DNA from: Candidatus Pacearchaeota archaeon
GTDB lineage: Archaea > Nanobdellota > Nanobdellia > Pacearchaeales > GW2011-AR1
Length of the DNA: 12,227 bases
Assembly (NCBI GenBank): GCA_014728565.1
Contig: WJLK01000083.1
Coordinates: 1 to 12,227 of the forward strand
Reading direction: 5' to 3'
Position 1 is the stretch's first letter. Every line of letters begins with the position of its first letter. The notes beneath the pieces are model-generated. The model did no database searches, was not told where the DNA came from, and saw nothing but the letters and a program-made list of their open reading frames with translations. Both the position numbers and the translations under genes were made by a program. Below, in pieces: positions 1 to 4,447 of the stretch.

Positions 1-444
1 ACATATTTCACTGAACTCCAACAATTCTGTTATGTTAGTAAAGAAATTTGATGTATTTAGTTTCCATTTAGAAGTTGTTTGTATATCAGGTCTTAGTTTT
101 TGGTCTGGTGAACCCACAAAATAATTTAATCTGAAGTTATTTCTATCACCACTAATATATAATCTATCATCCTTTGCTTTTATAAACACCTCATTCTTCC
201 CAACCTTTTTTAAAATCTTATTTAGTAGTGATATATTGAGAGTGTATGTTATCTCTTTTTTAATGTTGTATTCTTCAAACATATTTTTATTAATATTAAA
301 GATTATGAAACAGTGATTAGATGGGTGAATTGCTCTAATAAATATTTCTTCTTCTTTAAAAACAACATCTGTTTCTGTTGTTAGGTTTTCTATCACATTT
401 AGCATTATTTTAAATTCTTTCAATTTCTCTTTTAATTTTAACAT
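1..444 (-). CDS. pcn: DNA sliding clamp (PCNA-like), partial, C-terminus beyond left edge
   Basis: The frame opens with ATG at 444 and stays open for 148 codons to the window edge. PCNA is the ring-shaped processivity factor that tethers polymerase, ligase and nucleases to DNA. The visible part matches the N-terminal half of archaeal PCNA. It has an amphipathic start (LKEKLKEFKIMLNVIENL), a strand-turn-strand ending in IFIRAIHPSNHC, which resembles the family's LRAIDPS motif, and then MFEEYNI, like the family's FEEY. A KKEITYTLNISLLNKILKKV helix and a DDRLYISG strand follow, and the interdomain linker begins near 120. A perfect AAAAGGAGGT site at 459-468 lies 14 nt upstream, inside the end of the preceding gene, whose stop is one base before this ATG. 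The conserved His/Asp position is altered (HPSNH), so it is a divergent clamp, fitting a mobile element carrying its own copy. The PIP-binding C-terminal domain cannot be assessed. Confidence 0.82.
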   Translation of the reverse strand, partial: MLKLKEKLKEFKIMLNVIENLTTETDVVFKEEEIFIRAIHPSNHCFIIFNINKNMFEEYNIKKEITYTLNISLLNKILKKVGKNEVFIKAKDDRLYISGDRNNFRLNYFVGSPDQKLRPDIQTTSKWKLNTSNFFTNITELLEFSEIC

Positions 445-445
445 T

Positions 446-595
446 TTATTTACTTTTTACCTCCTTTTCATAAATTTTATCAGGGTCAAATAAAGTTAAA
501 CTTCTTGTTATACAATCACTACAAGTAACTTTAGTAGATTCATCACCTACATTATCTACTATATTACTGCAATTACAACATTTCATTGATTTCAT
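446..595 (-). CDS. small zinc-ribbon protein (49 aa)
   Basis: This 49-residue frame carries cysteines at 6, 7, 9, 25 and 28. A CxxC pair (6 and 9) is separated by 15 residues from CSDC (25-28), the spacing of a single zinc ribbon. It ends in a charged tail (KIYEKEVKSK). ATG at 595 has GGAG six bases upstream; a second in-frame ATG at 586 is less well placed. Its stop is one base before the clamp start, and the clamp's ribosome binding site lies inside this gene, which points to translational coupling. A nucleic-acid or clamp-partner role is a guess from context; the fold is inferred only from cysteine spacing. Confidence 0.6.
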   Translation of the reverse strand: MKSMKCCNCSNIVDNVGDESTKVTCSDCITRSLTLFDPDKIYEKEVKSK

Positions 596-686
596 TTTTT
601 TCTCCATATTTTTCTTCTTTCTCCTCTTGCTTTTCTTTATTTCTATCTCTAATTTGCATATCTATATCAAAACTTTCCTCACTCAT
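573..686 (-). CDS. very small charged peptide (37 aa), hypothetical
   Basis: A 37-codon frame starts at 686 and overlaps the zinc-ribbon gene by 23 nt. The product is almost entirely Glu/Lys/Arg/Asp and Asn (RDRNKEKQEEKEEKYGEKNE) and would form a single charged helix or be disordered. The upstream AGGA sits only three bases from the ATG, a poor spacing. It fills what would otherwise be a gap in a tightly packed operon, which is the main support. It could be non-coding. Confidence 0.4.
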   Translation of the reverse strand: MSEESFDIDMQIRDRNKEKQEEKEEKYGEKNEINEML

Positions 687-720
687 TTTTCCTACACTTA
701 CATTTCATGTCATCCATTTT

Positions 721-834
721 TCAACATCTCACTCCCAACATGACAAAAATTCCAAACATCCAGATTAAGACAAATAATGCAAAAATAAGAATGAATCTCT
801 CTGCATTCTCGTCAAACCATTTGATTAAGTTCAT
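721..834 (-). CDS. single-helix membrane peptide (37 aa)
   Basis: The start codon at 834 overlaps the stop of the upstream zinc-finger gene as ATGA, and GGAG lies upstream of it, within the end of that gene. The 37-residue product has a short amphipathic head (MNLIKWFDENAERF) and one long hydrophobic helix from about residue 14 to 34, ending in GVRC. The Lys/Asp/Glu-rich head suggests the N-terminus stays in the cytoplasm. Small single-pass peptides like this are common in archaeal mobile elements, but I recognise no family. The ATGA overlap makes coding likely despite the size. Confidence 0.6.
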   Translation of the reverse strand: MNLIKWFDENAERFILIFALFVLIWMFGIFVMLGVRC

Positions 835-1019
835 AAGACAATCACTCCAAATTTAGCTACAATCCAACCTGCTCCACATTCCTTGTTCATACAACAGAAC
901 TCAGGGTCTTTATCAGTGAATTGGACAAACTTTATTTTATCATAACTACAGACAGGACAGTTCTCTGGACAATTATATAATTTCTTACATACTTTTTTGT
1001 CAAATTTATTTAGTTTCAT
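831..1019 (-). CDS. zinc-ribbon protein (62 aa)
   Basis: This product is 62 residues long with cysteines at 11, 17, 21, 24, 42, 43 and 48. CPVC (21-24) and CxxxxC (43-48, followed by GAGW) form a typical zinc ribbon around a short beta-hairpin (KIKFVQFTDKDPEF). The tail is hydrophobic (VAKFGVIVL) and could pack on the ribbon. ATG at 1019 overlaps the preceding stop as ATGA, and GGGAGG lies about 12 bases upstream inside that gene. The context of clamp, winged-helix and ribbon-helix-helix genes suggests a DNA or RNA partner. No specific family is claimed. Confidence 0.68.
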   Translation of the reverse strand: MKLNKFDKKVCKKLYNCPENCPVCSYDKIKFVQFTDKDPEFCCMNKECGAGWIVAKFGVIVL

Positions 1020-1333
1020 TCTTGTTTTTTAACCTCCCTTACCCTATAATGCTCAGGTTTAATACCTAATTTTCTTCTCATATACTCTCTCAAATACTCT
1101 CTCTTCTTGGCTTTGACTTCTGGTTTTTGATAATACTTTTTATGATACTCTCTCTGCCTGGCTTTGACTTCCTCAGTTTTTCCATATCTTCTATCACACC
1201 ACCTATCATATTCTTTCTTAAATTTACAGTGATTATTCAGTTGTGCAAGCGGTCTTGTTAATTCAATACCTAATTCAACTCTCCTAAGGTTTTCATTAAT
1301 TTCCTTTATGCAGATTGTCTTTTCTTCAGACAT
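1016..1333 (-). CDS. basic helical repeat protein (105 aa)
   Basis: I place the start at 1333 (MSEEKTICIKE), with GGGAG ten bases upstream. A longer version from 1372 would overlap the previous gene much more. Residues 51-69 and 70-88 are two 19-residue units sharing EVKA-(R/K)-(Q/K)-REY, a basic, Tyr-rich helical repeat also familiar from phage and viral proteins. Before it lie C37 and C47 with a nearby His (NNHCKFKKEYDRWC), a possible metal or structural site. The tail is again basic. High Lys/Arg content and the operon of DNA-related genes suggest nucleic-acid binding; the actual function is unknown. Confidence 0.62.
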   Translation of the reverse strand: MSEEKTICIKEINENLRRVELGIELTRPLAQLNNHCKFKKEYDRWCDRRYGKTEEVKARQREYHKKYYQKPEVKAKKREYLREYMRRKLGIKPEHYRVREVKKQE

Positions 1334-1676
1334 CTTTTTTAATCTCCCTTTGTTTTTCATCTTTTGGTTCACCCTTTGGCAGCATTACCTCTAAATTAAC
1401 TATAAATAAGTTGATTTTTCTTGTAATCTCTCTTAAATTATTAATCAAATCCTGGATTTCTTGTAATCTCATGTAATTTTTAATGACTTCTAATCTTTTT
1501 TTATTAAGGATATTATCATAAGGATAAACTCCTAAATCTGCTAATGTAGTGGCTAAACCTCTTCTAAATACCTCTGTTGGTGATAGTTTGTAGTACTTAA
1601 TTTTATCCATAAAACCCTTTGTTACTGAAACAGAGGTAGTTATTGTTTCTCCAGGTCTGGTTTGATAGGTCTCCAT
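1326..1676 (-). CDS. ribbon-helix-helix DNA-binding protein with coiled-coil tail (116 aa)
   Basis: Residues 11-47 read as a ribbon-helix-helix domain: strand TITTSVSVTK, helix A (GFMDKIKYYK), the turn LSPTE, and helix B (VFRRGLATTLADLG). Such proteins dimerise through the strand and insert it into the DNA major groove, usually as repressors. Residues 57-97 form a long amphipathic helix, probably a coiled coil, followed by a charged tail. ATG at 1676 is preceded by GTGGTGAAAAA, an archaeal GGTG-type site, which fixes the start although it overlaps the upstream gene by 37 nt. It may regulate the intergenic element at 1871-2017 or the palindrome at 2865-2884; neither is demonstrated. Confidence 0.72.
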   Translation of the reverse strand: METYQTRPGETITTSVSVTKGFMDKIKYYKLSPTEVFRRGLATTLADLGVYPYDNILNKKRLEVIKNYMRLQEIQDLINNLREITRKINLFIVNLEVMLPKGEPKDEKQREIKKDV

Positions 1677-1870
1677 TTTTTCACCACAAGATTTAATTTT
1701 TTTAAACGAACTAATTGCTCAAAAACTTCCTTAATCAAGTTAGGAGTACACCCTAATTCTATTGAGATAGCATTAACTAATTGCTCATAGCTTAATTCTT
1801 TGTCTTTTATCTTTGGGATTATGTTATTTTCAATCCATTCAGTTATTTGTTTTCTTTTTGTTTCATACAT
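1640..1870 (-). CDS. small winged-helix-like DNA-binding protein (76 aa)
   Basis: First gene of the leftmost operon, directly downstream of the inverted-repeat element. The 76-residue product is predicted almost fully helical: KRKQITEWIENNIIPKI, then SYEQLVNAISIELG, then TPNLIKEVFEQLVRLKKL, followed by a short strand pair (LNLVVKKWRPIK). This helix-turn-helix plus wing order fits a minimal winged-helix domain, with TPNLIKEVFEQLVRL as the candidate recognition helix. ATG at 1870 has no clear ribosome binding site, so a second ATG at 1866 in another frame was considered and dismissed. It is probably a transcription or replication regulator acting next door. Confidence 0.6.
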   Translation of the reverse strand: MYETKRKQITEWIENNIIPKIKDKELSYEQLVNAISIELGCTPNLIKEVFEQLVRLKKLNLVVKKWRPIKPDLEKQ

Positions 1871-1881
1871 TTTATCTTCAG

Positions 1882-2016
1882 AAGTAAAAAAAAAGTTTAC
1901 CTACCCTCTCCCCTATAATCAAAAAATACTTTTTGTGTTACAATAATAATAATAATTAACACAAATAGCAAACTTTATATATATATATAAGGGGGGTAAG
2001 AGTTTTTTTTTTACTT
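1882..2016. repeat. concentric imperfect inverted repeat, candidate origin or control element
   Basis: Between the stop at 2018 and the start at 1870 the sequence is built symmetrically around about position 1949. The outer arms AAGTAAAAAAAAA (1882-1894) and its complement (2004-2016) match over 13 bases. Inside them a C-rich tract (1899-1913) faces a G-run (1991-1996). At the centre TTTGTGTTA (1932-1940) and TAACACAAA (1957-1965) form 9-bp arms around a (AAT)n spacer. Both arm pairs share the same centre within one base. The layout fits a replication origin or a large operator; function is inferred. Confidence 0.6.
1974..1990 (-). promoter_or_regulatory. TATA-rich box inside the inverted repeat
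   Basis: A 17-bp alternating TA block (TTATATATATATATAAA on the minus strand) is the best TATA-box candidate for the operon starting at 1870. A start site about 25 bases downstream would fall near 1955, inside the central palindrome, leaving an 80-base leader. The block is itself symmetrical, so it could equally be a DNA-unwinding segment of an origin. Confidence 0.4.
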
Positions 2017-2017
2017 T

Positions 2018-2281
2018 TTACAACATGCACCTCCAAAACATAGCTTTTTTCCCAGTTATTTTACAATAATCTGTTTTTGAATGAAAAATTAAGTATCTTT
2101 TTCTTAATTCAAAGACCCTGGCAGAAATACTGCTGGTCTCAATTCCAGTAGCCCTAGAAAGCATTTTATTAGTAGCTTCACCTATTTCCCTCAATTTATA
2201 AAAAATAATCATTCTTTGAGTTACATCTGTTCTATCTTTCTGGAGTTCTCTGAATGCATTAATTGATGTTTGTTGTATCAT
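2018..2281 (-). CDS. winged-helix DNA-binding protein (87 aa)
   Basis: The start is set at 2281 (MIQQTSINAFRELQ), where GAGGT lies eight bases upstream; a start at 2329 would add 16 residues without such a site. Helices span about 4-13, 20-33 and 36-44. ETSSISARVFELRKR (48-62) is the recognition helix and RYLIFHSKTDYCKITGKKAMFW the wing. The ATN...TGI...SARVFELRK...TGKKAMFW pattern strongly resembles the small winged-helix proteins found beside replication genes in phages, recalled rather than searched. It overlaps the upstream acidic gene by 23 nt. It is the last gene of its operon and borders the inverted-repeat element, a plausible target. Confidence 0.72.
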   Translation of the reverse strand: MIQQTSINAFRELQKDRTDVTQRMIIFYKLREIGEATNKMLSRATGIETSSISARVFELRKRYLIFHSKTDYCKITGKKAMFWRCML

Positions 2282-2672
2282 TTTTTTCAACCTCTTTAAT
2301 ATTAAGAAACTTCCAGATATTTTCTTCACCTATTTTTAATTTGTAAATATAGGTCTGAAATTCTTTCAAGAATTCACTAGGAAAGTTTTTATCAAAAAAT
2401 AGAGAGGCATCTATTTCAGATGCCTCTATAACAATGGTGTTAGAAATTTCATCAGCTCCTGACTTATCTGAACTCACAGGCATGGTTACATTTGGTTGCT
2501 CGTCAGCTTCCGCTCTGTTCTCTGATGAATGGTATTTTAAAAGGATAGGGGGACTAATATGATCATAATTATCAGGTGTAGAATTAGATGGGTTTTTAAG
2601 GTTTGGTAAGCTTAATCTTAAAGCCGCCATCGCTTCATATCCTAGTGATTGATTAGAATTATTTGTTTTCAT
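2259..2672 (-). CDS. acidic, largely disordered protein (137 aa), unknown function
   Basis: I do not recognise this protein. Residues 1-85 are rich in Ser, Asn, Pro and Glu with no hydrophobic core, so probably disordered. Residues 90-130 (ASLFFDKNFPSEFLKEFQTY and on through IWKFLNIKEV) look folded and helical, with several aromatics. It overlaps the zinc-ribbon gene by 14 nt and the winged-helix gene by 23 nt, so the three are surely co-transcribed. Starting at 2672 there is only a weak site (GGAAT). An internal ATG at 2630 with AGGA upstream is an alternative giving 123 residues. A scaffold or partner for the neighbouring DNA-binding proteins is possible. Confidence 0.55.
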   Translation of the reverse strand: MKTNNSNQSLGYEAMAALRLSLPNLKNPSNSTPDNYDHISPPILLKYHSSENRAEADEQPNVTMPVSSDKSGADEISNTIVIEASEIDASLFFDKNFPSEFLKEFQTYIYKLKIGEENIWKFLNIKEVEKNDTTNIN

Positions 2673-2847
2673 TTTTCTTAGGTTTATTCCAATAGGGGCT
2701 TCTGCATTTAGGACAAGTTATAGGAATTTCTTTTGTTCTACCTATCCATCTATGATCACATCTCTCACATTTATATTCAAAAGATGCAATTATTCCCAGT
2801 TTATCTACACCTCCTTTCATAGATTTTTTAAGATTATCTTTTGACAT
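2659..2847 (-). CDS. zinc-ribbon protein (62 aa)
   Basis: Cysteines 27, 30, 45 and 48 make a clean CxxC-x14-CxxC zinc ribbon: YKCERCDHRW, then ITCPKCRSPYWNKP. The CPKC-SPYW-KP ending is a recurrent signature of small archaeal and bacterial zinc-ribbon proteins, often near regulators. Residues 1-20 are a short basic helix (KDNLKKSMKGGVDKLG). ATG at 2847 follows AAGGTGATTAAAA, an almost ideal archaeal ribosome binding site, and heads an operon of three overlapping genes. The promoter upstream has a TATA box and a 20-bp palindrome, so the operon is probably repressed by one of the local DNA-binding proteins. Confidence 0.75.
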   Translation of the reverse strand: MSKDNLKKSMKGGVDKLGIIASFEYKCERCDHRWIGRTKEIPITCPKCRSPYWNKPKKNENK

Positions 2848-2864
2848 TTTTAATCACCTTTTAT

Positions 2865-2884
2865 GATATACATAAATGTATATC
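2865..2884. promoter_or_regulatory. 20-bp palindromic operator candidate
   Basis: GATATACAT and ATGTATATC form perfect 9-bp arms around an AA spacer. The palindrome lies one base downstream of a TTTATAAA box and ends where transcription would start, the usual place for an archaeal repressor to block initiation. It precedes the zinc-ribbon operon start by 17 bases. Confidence 0.6.
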
Positions 2885-2885
2885 C

Positions 2886-2893
2886 TTTATAAA
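2886..2893 (-). promoter_or_regulatory. TATA box for the zinc-ribbon operon
   Basis: TTTATAAA preceded on the minus strand by GAAATA, a purine-rich stretch fitting a TFB-recognition element. It is centred about 43 bases before the ATG at 2847, giving a start near 2865 and a leader of about 18 bases that still holds the GGTGA site. Confidence 0.55.
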
Positions 2894-2920
2894 TATTTCT
2901 ATATTTAAAAATATGTAATG

Positions 2921-2941
2921 CATATGTGATATGTTTATAAA
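2921..2941 (-). promoter_or_regulatory. second TATA box with adjoining small palindrome
   Basis: A second TTTATAAA (2934-2941) lies exactly 48 bases upstream of the first. It is followed directly by CATAT-GTG-ATATG (2921-2933), a 13-bp palindrome. This repeats the TATA-then-palindrome order of the nearer promoter. It may be a tandem promoter or an auxiliary operator. Base composition here is so AT-rich that chance is a real alternative. Confidence 0.35.
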
Positions 2942-2959
2942 ATAGTAACACTTCTCATT

Positions 2960-2978
2960 AAAATGATTAAAGAAATCA
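2960..2978 (-). terminator. weak hairpin plus T-run after the basic gene
   Basis: On the minus strand TGATT-TCTTT-AATCA is followed by TTTT, six bases beyond the stop of the 141-residue gene. The stem is only five pairs and AT-rich, so this is tentative. Confidence 0.28.
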
Positions 2979-2984
2979 GATTTT

Positions 2985-3410
2985 TTACTCAAATCTTCCT
3001 GTTATAGGATTATAATTTTGAGGTTTTTTTTTCTTAGCAGTCCTTTTTCCTCCCCCTTTTCTATAAACAGTTTTATACTTATATTTTGGTTTCTTTTCTT
3101 TAAGTTTACCAAAACCTCCAGTAATTGATGAACTTCTAAAAGGAGAATCAAACTGAGGCATTTTTCTAGGTTGCATTCTTTCTTTATACTTTCTTTCTAA
3201 CTTCTCCCTCTTTAATCTCGCCTTGGATTGAGCAAGTTTAGCAGTCTCTTTTTCTCTAGCTTTAAATTCTTCTGCTCTTAATCTCTTCCTGATCTTCTCA
3301 CTCATCTCTCTTGATTCCTTTCTCTCAGCCTTTGTTTCACCAGTAATAGTTTCAGCTCCTTTTTCATAAATATTTTCTGCTATTTTTCCAGCTTTCTTAA
3401 AAAATCCCAT
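2985..3410 (-). CDS. highly basic coiled-coil protein (141 aa), genome-binding candidate
   Basis: The product is unusually rich in Lys and Arg throughout. Residues 1-22 form a short amphipathic helix (MGFFKKAGKIAENIYEKG). Residues 25-84 are a long charged helix, probably a coiled coil (KIRKRLRAEEFKAREKETAK and onward). Residues 85-141 are a flexible basic tail with GGG and KKKK runs that closes with NPITGRFE. No membrane segment or signal peptide is visible. It follows the paired two-helix genes after a T-tract terminator, so it may have its own promoter (TTTATTTAAA near 3433-3442). In fuselloviruses a small basic DNA-binding protein (VP2) is coded near the coat genes; a similar packaging role is inference, not homology. 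Confidence 0.62.
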   Translation of the reverse strand: MGFFKKAGKIAENIYEKGAETITGETKAERKESREMSEKIRKRLRAEEFKAREKETAKLAQSKARLKREKLERKYKERMQPRKMPQFDSPFRSSSITGGFGKLKEKKPKYKYKTVYRKGGGKRTAKKKKPQNYNPITGRFE

Positions 3411-3448
3411 ATTATTTTTAATTTTTCCACATTTAAATAAACTAAGTT

Positions 3449-3470
3449 AAAAAAAACAAAAAAACAAAAA
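3449..3470 (-). terminator. T-tract terminator after the two-helix gene pair
   Basis: Read on the minus strand this is T5-G-T7-G-T8, beginning seven bases after the stop of the 177-residue gene, with no stem upstream. Archaeal RNA polymerase terminates at T-rich tracts without a hairpin, so this is a strong candidate end for the coat-like transcript. Confidence 0.6.
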
Positions 3471-3476
3471 TCAAAC

Positions 3477-4010
3477 TTACATGCCTCTTCTTCTAGAAGC
3501 AATAAATATTCCCATAAGAATACTTAGTATAATACCCACTAAACTAATGGTCAAGACTATTCCAGCTATGCTGGTGTTGTCATCTAGCTCTGATTCCAGA
3601 CTTTCTGTAACATTGCATGCAGCTCCTGAATATCCATAAGTATAACTAACATTCCAGTCAGAATTATTATATTCACTACCAGCCGCAGCCTGAACTAAAC
3701 CACTAGCTGCAGTTTCTGTATAATTTGCTGAATTAATAGTTTCACCACCAGTAGCATTAGTCATAATTGTAACTGAAAAATCCTGAAAATTACAGGCTCC
3801 ATTAGTTGCAACATATTCTCCTGCTTCTGTAACTGTTGTCAAAGTTTCATTATTAACAGTTACAGTTGTAGTTGAAAAAGAATCTCTATATTCTGCACTT
3901 ATGTAAGCAATAGTTGCCATAATCAAGAATACAAATCCTACAATCATAACAACCTGTGGTGCATCATTTAGGGATATTGCCCCTTTCTTAGATATTGGGG
4001 TTAATTTCAT
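3477..4010 (-). CDS. two-helix membrane protein with surface domain (177 aa), coat- or pilin-like
   Basis: Residues 1-11 are basic with SKKG-A, then a polar stretch DAPQ and a hydrophobic helix (about 20-37). Residues 42-137 are a beta-rich insert with NET, NAT, NYT, NNS, NVS and NVT sequons and two cysteines (73, 132) that could bridge. A second helix (148-171) ends in ASRRRGM. Both helices and the LESELDDNTSIAG lead-in are nearly identical to the 98-residue neighbour, which lacks the insert. KKG-A resembles an archaeal class III (prepilin) cleavage site, but a second C-terminal helix is unlike a pilin and more like the helical-hairpin coat proteins of spindle-shaped viruses. The start lies within the 3' arm of a hairpin, with no close ribosome binding site. 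Confidence 0.75.
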   Translation of the reverse strand: MKLTPISKKGAISLNDAPQVVMIVGFVFLIMATIAYISAEYRDSFSTTTVTVNNETLTTVTEAGEYVATNGACNFQDFSVTIMTNATGGETINSANYTETAASGLVQAAAGSEYNNSDWNVSYTYGYSGAACNVTESLESELDDNTSIAGIVLTISLVGIILSILMGIFIASRRRGM

Positions 4011-4031
4011 CTTATATCAAAGATGAAATTA
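4002..4031 (-). promoter_or_regulatory. hairpin overlapping stop and start codons of the paired genes
   Basis: TAATTTCATCTT and AAGATGAAATTA are perfect 12-bp arms around a six-base loop. In the transcript the 5' arm opens with the UAA stop of the 98-residue gene, and the 3' arm contains the AUG of the 177-residue gene. GGAGGT (4035-4040) sits just before the hairpin, 24 bases from that AUG. Folding would hide the start codon, and ribosomes finishing the first gene would open it. Confidence 0.65.
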
Positions 4032-4325
4032 CATACCTCCTCTTCTAGAAGCAATAAATATTCCTATAAGAACACTTAGTACAATACCTACTAAACTAAT
4101 GGTCAAGACTATTCCAGCTATGCTGGTGTTGTCATCTAGCTCTGATTCTAAATCATCAGTAATATTAGCAGCAGTTCCTCCTGCTGTTAATGCATCACCA
4201 TATTTTTCAGAAACATAAGCAATAGTTGCCATAATCAAGAATACAAATCCTACAATCATAACAACCTGTGGTGCATCACCAAGTCCAATCTGACCTTTTT
4301 TCTTCATTAAAGGTTTTAATTTCAT
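4029..4325 (-). CDS. small two-helix membrane protein (98 aa), coat- or pilin-like
   Basis: The 98-residue chain has a basic head ending KKKG-QIGLGDAPQ, helix one (about 18-38) and a polar loop (39-67) with NIT and NTS sequons. Helix two (68-92) leads to the basic end ASRRGGM. The hairpin of two hydrophobic helices with a short loop is the architecture of spindle-shaped virus major coat proteins (fusellovirus VP1 and its relatives). The KKKG-Q site also resembles prepilin processing, which would remove 11 residues. AGGGGG ten bases before the ATG and a dedicated upstream control region suggest strong expression, as expected of a structural protein. The assignment rests on architecture and context; no sequence match was checked. 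Confidence 0.78.
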   Translation of the reverse strand: MKLKPLMKKKGQIGLGDAPQVVMIVGFVFLIMATIAYVSEKYGDALTAGGTAANITDDLESELDDNTSIAGIVLTISLVGIVLSVLIGIFIASRRGGM

Positions 4326-4381
4326 CTTAAAAAACCCCCTTTCACAGAAAAATCTTTTGATAAGATATATTTATTTTTCAT
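4322..4381 (-). CDS. possible 19-residue leader peptide
   Basis: ATG at 4381 has AAGGT six bases upstream and opens a frame of 19 codons (MKNKYILSKDFSVKGGFLR). Its TGA overlaps the ATG of the 98-residue gene as ATGA. The codons GGG GGT in this frame also form that gene's ribosome binding site. Translating it would run ribosomes directly into the coat-like gene. A chance frame is quite possible at this length. Confidence 0.33.
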   Translation of the reverse strand: MKNKYILSKDFSVKGGFLR

Positions 4382-4398
4382 AGAAATACCTTATTTAG

Positions 4399-4420
4399 TT
4401 TTATAATAATAATTTATATT
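4399..4420 (-). promoter_or_regulatory. TATA-like boxes for the coat-like genes
   Basis: Two candidates on the minus strand are AATATAAAT (4412-4420), next to the tandem repeats, and TATAAAA (4399-4405). The first would start RNA near 4390, ahead of the possible leader peptide. The second would start near 4377, after its ATG. The sequence does not decide between them. Confidence 0.4.
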
Positions 4421-4424
4421 TGTT

Positions 4425-4447
4425 TTGTAACAAATTGTAACAAATTG
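4425..4447. repeat. tandem 10-bp repeats, operator candidate
   Basis: TTGTAACAAA occurs twice in direct succession (4425-4434, 4435-4444) and a third copy begins as TTG before the upstream gene ends. A 10-bp period places each unit on the same face of the helix, as ribbon-helix-helix dimers prefer. The repeats lie between the ribbon-helix-helix gene and the TATA-like boxes of the coat-like genes. Confidence 0.55.

Noticed and set aside
679..717. 12-codon frame MDDMKCKCRKNE
   Set aside because: Too short and with a distant ribosome binding site; probably spacer between the membrane peptide and the charged peptide.
586..768. Plus-strand 60-codon frame
   Set aside because: Ser/Phe-rich composition typical of the complement of Glu/Lys-rich coding; it lies opposite two small minus-strand genes.
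1941..1956. (AAT)n microsatellite as an independent feature
   Set aside because: It forms the loop of the central palindrome and is described there.
3477..4325. Simple archaeal type IV pilins
   Set aside because: The KKG-A/Q site fits class III signals, but both proteins have a second C-terminal membrane helix and basic tail, unlike pilins. Kept only as an alternative.
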